From Micromonospora sp. WMMD812 (GTDB lineage Bacteria > Actinomycetota > Actinomycetes > Mycobacteriales > Micromonosporaceae): a DNA stretch of 64,000 nucleotides. Below, piece by piece: positions 1 to 6,927 of this stretch; positions within the stretch are counted from its first letter, which is position 1, and every line of letters starts with the position of its first letter. The notes beneath the pieces were generated by a model. It saw only the letters and a program-made list of their open reading frames with translations, was not told the origin of the DNA and did no database searches. The translations under genes and the position numbers were made by a program. The stretch is taken from positions 5,661,001-5,725,000 of the forward strand of contig NZ_CP114904.1 in NCBI RefSeq assembly GCF_027497215.1, written 5' to 3'.

Positions 1-240
1 GAGGTCTACCTGTACCTGGACCTGGAGTGCGCCGACGAGCGACGCACGCTGATCCGCCACCATCTCGACGACTGCGGGCACTGCCTGCGCGAATACGGCA
101 TCGAGCAGGAGGTCAGGGCGCTGGTGGCGCGGTGCTGCGGCAACGAGACCGCGCCCGACGAGCTGCGCGAGCGGCTGCGGATCCGGCTGACGGAGCTGGT
201 GGTCTTCGAGAGCAGCGAGTCCCGCGAGCTGGCCGACTGA
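1..240 (+). CDS. rsrA: RsrA/RshA-type zinc anti-sigma factor (3' part of gene)
   Basis: C-terminal 79 residues of a small mycothiol-system anti-sigma factor; the start lies off the left edge. The readable frame contains an H-x3-C-x2-C zinc motif (His21, Cys25, Cys28 counted from the window edge), the hallmark of ZAS proteins that hold a SigR/SigH-type ECF sigma factor and release it when the cysteines are oxidised. A Cys-Cys pair follows in the segment ARCCGNE. The following genes (bL37, TB7.3-like biotinyl protein and, further on, pdtaS-like and whiB1-like) match the neighbourhood of the mycobacterial sigH-rshA locus, which supports the call. The sigma factor gene should lie just outside the window. 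A perfect inverted repeat at 268-305 ends the transcript. Confidence 0.85.
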   Translation, partial: EVYLYLDLECADERRTLIRHHLDDCGHCLREYGIEQEVRALVARCCGNETAPDELRERLRIRLTELVVFESSESRELAD

Positions 241-267
241 GCCGGTAGCGCACCAACCGAACAACAC

Positions 268-305
268 GCCGGTGGCCCGGGTCGACATCGACCCGGGCCA
301 CCGGC
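268..305. terminator. Perfect 18-bp inverted repeat between convergent genes
   Basis: Arms 268-285 and 288-305 are exact reverse complements with only two bases between them. The repeat lies 28 bp after the rsrA stop and before the end of the convergent bL37 gene, so it can serve both. There is no U-tract, which is common for actinobacterial terminators. Confidence 0.7.
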
Positions 306-360
306 GTCCCGGCCGCCGGCCGGGTGACTGGTCGTCGACGGGCCGTGGCCCGTGGCGAGG

Positions 361-435
361 TCAGGAGTTGGGGCGCTTGCCGTGGTTCGCGCTGCTCTTC
401 TTACGGGCCTTCTTCCTACGGGCCTTCTTCGCCAT
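361..435 (-). CDS. Ribosomal protein bL37 (24 aa, actinobacterial small basic protein)
   Basis: A 24-codon ORF encodes a very basic peptide beginning MAKKARRKKARKK and ending NHGKRPNS, the signature of the actinobacterial 24-residue protein found in mycobacterial 50S subunits and named bL37. The start is fixed by a strong Shine-Dalgarno (GAGGAGGT) six bases upstream. It is convergent with rsrA and divergent from the TB7.3-like gene. Its position next to sigR/rsrA-type genes is, to my knowledge, typical in actinobacteria. It is short enough to be missed by ordinary gene callers. No other function is suggested. Confidence 0.85.
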   Translation of the reverse strand: MAKKARRKKARKKSSANHGKRPNS

Positions 436-653
436 GGTGACCTCCTCGTGATGGCTGATCCGGCTGCGCACGGCCGCGGCGCCGGTGCGCGCACCGGGCG
501 GCCCGGCGACCGGGTCCGACCCGCTGATGCTAGTGCGGCCGGCCTGGGCGGCACCGCGCCGGGGCGTGGACACTACCCGTCCGCTCCGCGCCCGCGGGCC
601 GCCGCCGCATGATTGGATACGTCGGCAGGCAACGCGAGAGGGAGGGCCGTGAG

Positions 654-869
654 ATGGCCGAGGAGATTCGCGCCGAGATGGTGGCGAACGTGTGGAAGGT
701 CGTCGCGTCGGCCGGGGACACCGTGTCCGAGGGCGACACCCTGGTGATCCTCGAGTCGATGAAGATGGAGATCCCGGTCATCGCCGAGTCCGACGGCGTC
801 GTGCAGCAGCTCGCGGTCAACGAGGGCGACGTGGTGCAGGACGGCGACCTGATCGCGGTGATCGGTTGA
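654..869 (+). CDS. Biotinyl/lipoyl-attachment domain protein, TB7.3-like
   Basis: This 71-residue protein is a single biotinyl domain. The attachment motif ESMKMEIPV places the modified lysine at Lys37, and the flanking beta-strand pattern (GDTVSEGDTLVIL, NEGDVVQDGDLIAVIG) is the usual barrel. The start at MAEEIRAEM is chosen because a purine-rich GAGAGGGAGG lies just upstream. In mycobacteria the equivalent (TB7.3, Rv3221c) sits beside the SigH anti-sigma gene, as here. Its partner carboxylase is not in the window. It may act as a free biotin carboxyl carrier; its physiological role is not settled. Confidence 0.88.
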   Translation: MAEEIRAEMVANVWKVVASAGDTVSEGDTLVILESMKMEIPVIAESDGVVQQLAVNEGDVVQDGDLIAVIG

Positions 870-874
870 CCGGC

Positions 875-1372
875 GTGCTGGTCCGCCCCGCGACCCCGGC
901 CGACTTCCCCGCGATCGCCCGGCTGACCCTGGCGGCCTACGAGGCGGACGGGCAGCTCAAGGGCGAACACGGCTACGGCACGGTGCTCGCCGACGTGGCG
1001 ACCCGGGCGGCGGCCGGCGAGGTGCTGGTCGCCGTGGACGAGGCCGGAGCGGTCCTCGGCTCGGTCACGTTCGTGCTCGCCGGCAGCCGCTTCGCCGAGC
1101 TGTCCGGCCCGGGCGAGGCGGAGTTCCGGATGCTGGCCGTCGACCCGGCCGCCCAGGGGCGGGGCGCCGGTGCGGCGCTCGCCCTCGCCTGCGTCGCCCG
1201 CGCCGGCGAGCTGGGCTGCTCGGCCGTGGTGATCTGCGTACGCAGCGGGATGGCCGAGACGGCCCAGCGGCTCTACGAGCGGCTCGGCTTCGTCCGGACC
1301 CCGGAGAAGGACTGGTCGCCGGTCCCCGGCGTGCGGCTGCTCGGCCTGCGCCTGGAGCTGCCCCGACCCTGA
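875..1372 (+). CDS. GNAT-family N-acetyltransferase
   Basis: About 165 residues with the GNAT fold: N-terminal LVRPATPADFPAIARL, a beta strand EFRMLAVDPAAQGRGAGAAL containing the acetyl-CoA pyrophosphate loop (Q/R-x-x-G-x-G/A), and a C-terminal RLYERLGFVRTPEKDW. The start is either GTG at 875 or TTG at 866; the latter overlaps the stop of the biotinyl gene by four bases, so the two are probably co-transcribed and translationally coupled. The substrate cannot be told from the sequence. Confidence 0.85.
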   Translation: MLVRPATPADFPAIARLTLAAYEADGQLKGEHGYGTVLADVATRAAAGEVLVAVDEAGAVLGSVTFVLAGSRFAELSGPGEAEFRMLAVDPAAQGRGAGAALALACVARAGELGCSAVVICVRSGMAETAQRLYERLGFVRTPEKDWSPVPGVRLLGLRLELPRP

Positions 1373-1403
1373 CCCACGCCGGCGCGGCCCTGACCCGAGC
1401 TGG

Positions 1404-2078
1404 TCAGCCGCGGTCCGCCGACTGGGAGTCCGCCGGCCCGCCCTCCGGCGGGCGGCCCGCCGCCGTGTCGCCGTCGGCCGGCTGGCCGATTCGCGCGAGC
1501 AGTTCGTCGGCCACCTCGAGCGCGATCTTCCGGCGCTCGGCGTCGGTGATGTCCGGCGTCCGGACGGCGAACCAACTGGTGTGCACCGCGAAGAGCGAGA
1601 GCGCGGCGCGCAGCTGGGCCGCGGGGGAGTCGTCGCCGCGGCAGAGTTCGCTGGCCAGTCGCATCATCCGGCCGCGCATCTGCTGCCCGGCCGCGAGGCT
1701 CTTGAGCACCGTCTGGTTCTGCTCGAAGAACCGCATCACCGAGGGATGGTCGCCGGCGAACATCGTGTCGGCGTACTGGGCGATCAGTTCCCGCCGCGTC
1801 TCGCGGGTGGCCGGCTGTGACTCGGCCCAGGCGACCAGCGCGTCGATCCGCTCCACCCGGTCGGTCACGAAGCTGGTGACGATCTCGTCCTTGCTCTTGA
1901 AGTGGTAGTAGAGCGCGGCCTTCGTCACGTTCAGCCGCTCGGCGATCTCCCGCAGCGAGGTCTTCTCGTACCCCTGTTCGGTGAAGAGTTCCAGCGCAAC
2001 GGCCTGGATCCGTTCCCGCGTGCCGCCGCTGCTCTCCCTCACTCGTACCACCCAATTCGCTTGACCGTCGTTCGTCAA
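1404..2078 (-). CDS. TetR-family transcriptional repressor
   Basis: 224 residues. The N-terminal domain has the TetR helix-turn-helix at about residues 41-60 (SLREIAERLNVTKAALYYHF), preceded by RERIQAVALELFTEQGYEKT. The C-terminal two-thirds is a ligand/dimerisation domain without assignable specificity. The gene is divergent from an MFS drug exporter at 2158 and the 79-bp gap holds repeated operator-like sequence, so it most likely represses both itself and the pump. The start is placed at MTNDGQANW; a later start near VRVRESSGG would also keep the whole DNA-binding domain. Confidence 0.9.
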   Translation of the reverse strand: MTNDGQANWVVRVRESSGGTRERIQAVALELFTEQGYEKTSLREIAERLNVTKAALYYHFKSKDEIVTSFVTDRVERIDALVAWAESQPATRETRRELIAQYADTMFAGDHPSVMRFFEQNQTVLKSLAAGQQMRGRMMRLASELCRGDDSPAAQLRAALSLFAVHTSWFAVRTPDITDAERRKIALEVADELLARIGQPADGDTAAGRPPEGGPADSQSADRG

Positions 2079-2082
2079 CCAG

Positions 2083-2126
2083 CTTACCGTACGGCAAGTA
2101 AGTAAACTAGCCGGGCGGCAAGTAAG
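2083..2126. promoter_or_regulatory. Probable TetR operator: imperfect palindrome and 24-bp-spaced direct repeat
   Basis: A 16-bp near-palindrome CTTACCGTACGGCAAG occupies 2083-2098 (one mismatched pair). The 11-mer CGGCAAGTAAG occurs twice, at 2092-2102 and 2116-2126, spaced 24 bp. All of this sits in the intergenic region shared by the divergent TetR and MFS genes, where the operator of such pairs normally lies. Confidence 0.6.
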
Positions 2127-2157
2127 TGCGCCGCTCGTCTCCGGGGGGAGCGTACCG

Positions 2158-3741
2158 ATGACTCAGGCAACGCAGGCCGCCGCACGACCCAACGTACGGG
2201 TCGTGCTCTTCGGCCTGATGATCGCGATGATGCTCGCGATGCTCGACAACATGATCGTCAGCACCGCGCTGCCGCGGATCGTGGGCGATTTCGGTGGCCT
2301 CGACCACTTCACCTGGGTGGTCACCGCCTACGTGCTGGGCACCACCGTCTCCACACCGATCTGGGGCAAGCTCGGCGACCTCTACGGCCGCAAGTCGGTC
2401 TTCCTCACCTCGGTCGGCATCTTCCTCGTCGGCTCCGCGCTGTGCGGCATGGCCGGCTCCGGATTCCTCGGTGGCCCGGGCGACGGCATGGTGCAGCTGA
2501 TCGCCTTCCGGGCGGTCCAGGGCCTCGGCGCCGGTGGCCTGATGGTCGGCGTGATGGCGATCATCGGTGACATGGTCCCGCCCCGGGAGCGCGGGCGCTA
2601 CCAGGGCATGATCGCCGGCATCATGGCGATCGCCATGGTGGCCGGTCCGCTGGTCGGCGGCTTCATCACCGACCACCTCTCCTGGCGTTGGGCGTTCTAC
2701 GTCAACCTGCCGCTCGGCGGCGTCGCGCTGGCGGTGCTGATCACGACCATGCACCTGCCGAAGTACCGCACCGAGCACCGGATCGACTGGCTCGGCGCGG
2801 CGCTGCTCTCGGTCGGCATCACCGCGATCGTGCTGATCACCACCTGGGGCGGCAACGAGTACGACTGGGCCTCCGGCCAGATCCTCGCCCTGGCCGCGCT
2901 CGCCGTGGTGGCTCTGGTCGCGTTCGGCTTCGTCGAGCGGCGGGCGGCCGAGCCGATTCTGCCGTTGGGCCTCTTCGCCAACCGCAACTTCGCGCTGATC
3001 TCGGTGATCGGCTTCCTGCTCGGCTTCGCGATGTTCGGCGCGATGAACTTCCTGCCGCTCTACCAGCAGACGGTGCAGGGCGCCTCGGCCACCAACAGCG
3101 GCCTGCTGCTGCTCCCGCTGATGTTCGGCATGCTGGTGGTCTCGCTGCTCATCGGCCGGGCGATCACCCGGACCGGGCGCTACCGGGCGTACCCGATCGT
3201 CGGCGGCGTCGTGATGACCGCCGGCATGGGTCTGCTGACCATGCTGGACGTGACGACCAGCAAGGTCGAATCCTCGCTCTTCATGATCGTGCTGGGCGTC
3301 GGCATGGGTTTCCTCATGCAGACCTCGATGCTGATCGCGCAGAACAGCGTGGAGCAGAAGGACCTCGGCGCGGCGAGCGGCGCGGCCACCTTCTTCCGCT
3401 CGATCGGCGGCTCGTTCGGCATCTCGCTGTTCGGCGCGATCTTCGCCAACCGGCTCGCCGACTCTGGGGCGGGCGCGGCGTTCGGCGGCGGCGGGAGCGG
3501 CGCCGGGATGGACCTGGAGAAGCTCAAGGAACTGCCGGCGCAGACCCGCGAGCTGGTCCTCGGCGGTCTCGCCGACGCCATCTCGCACGTCTTCTGGTGG
3601 GCGGTGCTCTTCACCGTGGCGGTGCCGGTGCTCGCCTGGTTCATCAAGGAGATCCCGCTGCGTACCGCCAACGAGGCGCCCGCGCAGGCCACCCCGGAGG
3701 AGGAGGCCGAGGTAGCCCTGGGCAAGGCCCCGGTAGCCTGA
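2158..3741 (+). CDS. MFS multidrug efflux transporter, DHA2 (EmrB/QacA) family
   Basis: 527 residues, the length expected of a 14-helix drug:proton antiporter. Helix 1 carries the DHA2 pattern LDNMIVSTALPRI (Asp30), and loop 2-3 has motif A, GKLGDLYGRKS at about 70-80. A GPLVGGFI element follows in helix 5. The C-terminus is cytoplasmic and acidic (TPEEEAEV). It is divergent from and probably controlled by the adjacent TetR protein. The exported compound is unknown. The gene ends before a large palindromic repeat at 3768-3830. Confidence 0.92.
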   Translation: MTQATQAAARPNVRVVLFGLMIAMMLAMLDNMIVSTALPRIVGDFGGLDHFTWVVTAYVLGTTVSTPIWGKLGDLYGRKSVFLTSVGIFLVGSALCGMAGSGFLGGPGDGMVQLIAFRAVQGLGAGGLMVGVMAIIGDMVPPRERGRYQGMIAGIMAIAMVAGPLVGGFITDHLSWRWAFYVNLPLGGVALAVLITTMHLPKYRTEHRIDWLGAALLSVGITAIVLITTWGGNEYDWASGQILALAALAVVALVAFGFVERRAAEPILPLGLFANRNFALISVIGFLLGFAMFGAMNFLPLYQQTVQGASATNSGLLLLPLMFGMLVVSLLIGRAITRTGRYRAYPIVGGVVMTAGMGLLTMLDVTTSKVESSLFMIVLGVGMGFLMQTSMLIAQNSVEQKDLGAASGAATFFRSIGGSFGISLFGAIFANRLADSGAGAAFGGGGSGAGMDLEKLKELPAQTRELVLGGLADAISHVFWWAVLFTVAVPVLAWFIKEIPLRTANEAPAQATPEEEAEVALGKAPVA

Positions 3742-3767
3742 CCCACCCCGTCCCCCTGACCGGCCCA

Positions 3768-3830
3768 GGTTGATCATGAAGTTGTTGCCGCGACACGCCG
3801 ACGCGAATGGCAACAACTTCATGATCAACC
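3768..3830. repeat. REP-like palindrome with TTGATCATGAAGTT core, copy A
   Basis: Perfect 22-bp arms at 3768-3789 and 3809-3830 enclose a 19-nt loop containing CGCGACACGCCG. It lies between the convergent MFS and TPR genes and could terminate both. The outer part TTGATCATGAAGTT recurs at 28651-28713, together with the loop-side CCGCGACACGCCG, and a related palindrome is at 23836-23912. This marks a dispersed family, not just a local terminator. Confidence 0.85.
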
Positions 3831-3847
3831 CACTTTGAGGGGTGGGG

Positions 3848-5677
3848 TCAGGGGCGGCGGAGGGGGGCGGTCAGGCGCTGCCAGAGGCGGGCGAGCGGAT
3901 TGCGCGGGCGCGGGACGCCGAGCCCCCCGCCGATCAGTTCGGCGGCGAGCGTGGCCGTCTCCCGGTCCAGGTCGGGGGTGGCCAGGGCCAGATGGGCCAG
4001 CGAGGCGGCGACGGGCATCGGGCGTACCCGGGCCACCGCCGCCGCGTCGGCGAGCCGTTCGGCCACCACCCCGGCCACCTCGGGGCGTACCGCCGGATCG
4101 ACCCAGGCGGCGGTGACCAGGGCGAAGAGCGCCGCCTCGGTGACCCAGTCCTCCACGCCCCAGACCAGGTCGAGCAGCACCCGGCGCCGGGTGGACGAGT
4201 CCCACGGTTCGTCCGTGCGGTGGTGCAGCAGGCCGAGGCAGGCCCAGACCTGCACGCAGCGGACCCAGAGCGACGGGTCCTGCCCGGCCAGCACCCGGCC
4301 GACCGCCGTGGCCGGCGGCTCGGGCGGGTGCGCCAGCAGCCCGACCAGGTCCGCCAGCTCCAGGGTGGCCAGCCCGACCGCCGCGTCGTAGGCGGCCGGC
4401 GGGTGCGGCCAGGCCGGGTGCACCAGCTGGCGGATCCGCTCGGCCGCCGTCGACGACGGCGCCGGGACCGCGGGCGCCACGCTCGTCCCGTCGTAGCGCC
4501 AGAGCGGGCGGACGCCGGGCCGTCGCGGCTCGCGCGCGTCCGGCTCGACGACCCCGGCCATCTCGATCCGCAGCCCGGGCACCGCCGTCGCGACCGTGCG
4601 CAGCGCGCTCGGCGGGGCCGGGGCCGCCAGGCGTACGGCGTCGCCGAGATCGCCGTGATCGCCGACGACCGCCCGGCGCAGCGCGTCGACCGCCGGCCCG
4701 GTCGCGGGGGTGACCTGCCCCAGCCACGGCCGGCTCCGGCAACACTCGGCAAGGTCGCCGTGCTCGTGCGTGTCGTCCGGGTGGTCCCGGACGAAGTCGG
4801 CGAGCGCGACCAGGTGTGCCACCTCGCCGTCCCGCTGGAAGCGCAGCCGGTGCGCCGTGTGCACCGCGCAGTCGAAGGACGGGTCACGGGCCAGCGCCCG
4901 GTCGATCCACTCCAGTGCCTCGTCGAGTCGGCCGGTGTCCGCCAGGGTGCCGGCGATGTCCGCGTAGACGGCGAGGTCGTCGGGGTCGTGCCCGACCGCT
5001 CGGCCGAGCGCCGCGAGCGCCTCCCGGGTCCGGCCGGCGCTGCGGTACGCGTACCCGAGCCACACCTCGCCCATCTTCGACGGCTGCGCGCGGACGCCCC
5101 GGCTGGCCCACCGGATCGCGAGCGCGACCTCGCCGACCCGCCGGGCCAGCGCGGACGCCGCGCCCAGCAGAAGCCCGTGCTCGGGGTGGACGGTGACCGC
5201 GTTGCGGGCCAGCGTGAGGTACGCGGCCAGCGCCGGCCGGCCGGCGCGCGGCACCGGGTCCGGCAGCGCGGCGCAGACCTGCATGAGGATCCGCGCGGCG
5301 TGCTCCGGCGCGAGCCGTTCGGCCAGCTCGGGGGCGGTCACCCAGGGCACACCGGCCCAGTCGGTCTGCGGCGCGTACCCGGTGGCCGCGACGAGCAGGT
5401 CCAGCCCATCGCCCGGATGGCCGGCGGCGGCGAGCAGGTGGGCGCGGGCGACCACCGCGCCGACGAAGGCGTGGTGGTTCAGCGGGAAGAGCTCGACGCC
5501 CCCGCCGTCGGCCGCGGCGAGCCGGGCCAGCGCCTCGTGCACCTCGGGCAGGGTCGGCGCCTGCACCAGCGCGCCGGCGACGTGCCCGGCGGCATGGTCC
5601 AGGTCACCCTCGTCGATCGCGAGTCGGGCCAGGGCCAGCTCCTCCGCCGCGGAGAGCGCGCGATCGTCCTCGGGCAC
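3848..5677 (-). CDS. TPR-repeat protein of unknown function
   Basis: 609 residues starting with GTG (PEDDRALSAAEELALARL). The N-terminal half has degenerate tetratricopeptide-like helices at the start (residues ~10-60) and clearer TPR units at about 195-275 (WLGYAYRSAGRTREALAALGRA; IAGTLADTGRLDEALEWIDR). A long C-terminal part of alpha-helical, Ala/Leu/Arg-rich sequence has no motif I recognise. There is no signal peptide or obvious membrane segment. It faces the MFS gene convergently and is divergent from the SIS gene. TPRs suggest a protein-interaction role; no partner is evident. Confidence 0.75.
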   Translation of the reverse strand: MPEDDRALSAAEELALARLAIDEGDLDHAAGHVAGALVQAPTLPEVHEALARLAAADGGGVELFPLNHHAFVGAVVARAHLLAAAGHPGDGLDLLVAATGYAPQTDWAGVPWVTAPELAERLAPEHAARILMQVCAALPDPVPRAGRPALAAYLTLARNAVTVHPEHGLLLGAASALARRVGEVALAIRWASRGVRAQPSKMGEVWLGYAYRSAGRTREALAALGRAVGHDPDDLAVYADIAGTLADTGRLDEALEWIDRALARDPSFDCAVHTAHRLRFQRDGEVAHLVALADFVRDHPDDTHEHGDLAECCRSRPWLGQVTPATGPAVDALRRAVVGDHGDLGDAVRLAAPAPPSALRTVATAVPGLRIEMAGVVEPDAREPRRPGVRPLWRYDGTSVAPAVPAPSSTAAERIRQLVHPAWPHPPAAYDAAVGLATLELADLVGLLAHPPEPPATAVGRVLAGQDPSLWVRCVQVWACLGLLHHRTDEPWDSSTRRRVLLDLVWGVEDWVTEAALFALVTAAWVDPAVRPEVAGVVAERLADAAAVARVRPMPVAASLAHLALATPDLDRETATLAAELIGGGLGVPRPRNPLARLWQRLTAPLRRP

Positions 5678-5819
5678 GTCGTCCTCTCGTCGTCCGTGGG
5701 CGGGGTCGTGTCGAGCCGGGCCAGACTAGGTGATGACGGGCCGAAGCGCTGATCGACTGCGCACTACTGTTCGTTCGATTGCTCTAACCAGATCAAAGAT
5801 GCAAGACTGAGCAGCAAAC

Positions 5820-5834
5820 GCGCGGCAACCGCGC
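5820..5834 (+). promoter_or_regulatory. Small hairpin just before the SIS gene ribosome site
   Basis: GCGCGG-CAA-CCGCGC forms a 6-bp stem immediately upstream of the Shine-Dalgarno GGGGAGGGG of the gene starting at 5850. The region before it (5740-5815) is relatively A+T-rich and is the likely promoter for the divergent TPR and SIS genes. Confidence 0.35.
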
Positions 5835-5849
5835 AGGGGAGGGGTTTCC

Positions 5850-6902
5850 GTGACGCGTGCAGGGGCCGGTATGGCGGCCGACATCGACGAGCAGCCGGCC
5901 GGCTACGAGCGGCTGCTCTCCACGGAGCACGCGGGCGCGATCGCCCGGGTGGCCGCCGTCATCGCCGAACGACGGCCCCGCCACGTCGTCTTCACCGCCC
6001 GGGGCACCTCGGACCACGCCGCGCTCTACGGGGCCTACCTGACGGAGATCCGGCTCGGCCTGCCCGCGGGGCTGGCCTCGCCGAGCGTGGTGACCCTCTA
6101 CGGCGCGCGGCCCGACCTCTCCGACGCGCTGGTGATCGGGGTCAGCCAGAGCGGCGGCTCGCCGGACCTCACCGAGGTGCTGCGGGAGGCCCGGGCCTCA
6201 GGCGCGCTCACCCTCGCCGTCACCAACGCGCCGGACTCGCCGCTCGCCGGCGTCGCCGAGCTGAGCGTGGACATCGCCGCCGGGCACGAGCGGGCGGTGG
6301 CCGCGACCAAGACGTACACCGCCGAACTGCTCGCCCTGCTCATGCTCGTCGAGGGCGTCCGGGCCGGTGACGGGGTGCTGCCGGCCGAGGAGCGGGCGGC
6401 GCTCGCCGCGCTGCCCGAGCTGGCCGCGCTCACCCTCGCCGACACCACCCCGGCCCAGCTCGCGCCCCGCTACCGCTTCGCCGCCCAGTTGGTCACCACC
6501 GGCCGCGGCTACGCGTATCCGACGGCACGGGAGGCGGCGCTCAAGCTCATGGAGACCTCGTACCTCCCGGCGCTCGCCTTCTCCGGCGCGGACCTGCTGC
6601 ACGGCCCGCTCGCGATGACCGACCCGGACGTGCCGGTGCTCGCCGTGGTCGGGTCGGGGCCCGGTGGCCGGTCGATGGGCGAGGTGTTGCCCCGACTCGG
6701 CGAGCGTCGTGCCGATGTGGTGGTGGTCGGCTCCGCCGACGTCGAGGGCGCGACCCGGATCGCGGTCCCCGAGGTCGACGAGCGGTACGCCCCGCTGTTG
6801 GACATCCTCCCGCTCCAGCGGCTCGCGCTGGCGCTCGCACTGGCCCGCGGCGAGGATCCCGACGCCCCGCGCGGGCTCAAGAAGGTCACCGCGACGAGGT
6901 GA
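5850..6902 (+). CDS. SIS-domain sugar isomerase/aminotransferase-like protein
   Basis: 350 residues with two SIS domains and no glutaminase domain. Typical phosphosugar-binding features are ARGTSDHAALYGAYL (about 50-65), VIGVSQSGGSPDLTEVLREAR (about 95-115), and ATKTYTAELLAL. The C-terminal half carries EAALKLMETSYLPALAFSGADLLHGP, resembling the isomerase half of GlmS. Such proteins act on amino-sugar phosphates (deaminase/isomerase), but the reaction is not certain. The GTG start at 5850 follows a clear ribosome site. It is probably co-transcribed with the histidine kinase that starts 25 bp after its stop. Confidence 0.82.
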   Translation: MTRAGAGMAADIDEQPAGYERLLSTEHAGAIARVAAVIAERRPRHVVFTARGTSDHAALYGAYLTEIRLGLPAGLASPSVVTLYGARPDLSDALVIGVSQSGGSPDLTEVLREARASGALTLAVTNAPDSPLAGVAELSVDIAAGHERAVAATKTYTAELLALLMLVEGVRAGDGVLPAEERAALAALPELAALTLADTTPAQLAPRYRFAAQLVTTGRGYAYPTAREAALKLMETSYLPALAFSGADLLHGPLAMTDPDVPVLAVVGSGPGGRSMGEVLPRLGERRADVVVVGSADVEGATRIAVPEVDERYAPLLDILPLQRLALALALARGEDPDAPRGLKKVTATR

Positions 6903-6927
6903 GGCGCGGCGTGGCACGCTGGTCAGC

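Noticed and set aside
2107..3828. Very long open frame antisense to the MFS gene (573 codons)
   Set aside because: High-GC shadow frame: composition of His, Asp, Arg and Gln without any family motif, while the + strand gives a clear DHA2 transporter.
5760..5815. DasR-type (dre) operator upstream of the SIS gene
   Set aside because: CTGGTTAGAGC resembles part of the ACTGGTCTAGACCA motif but is one base short and lacks the second half.
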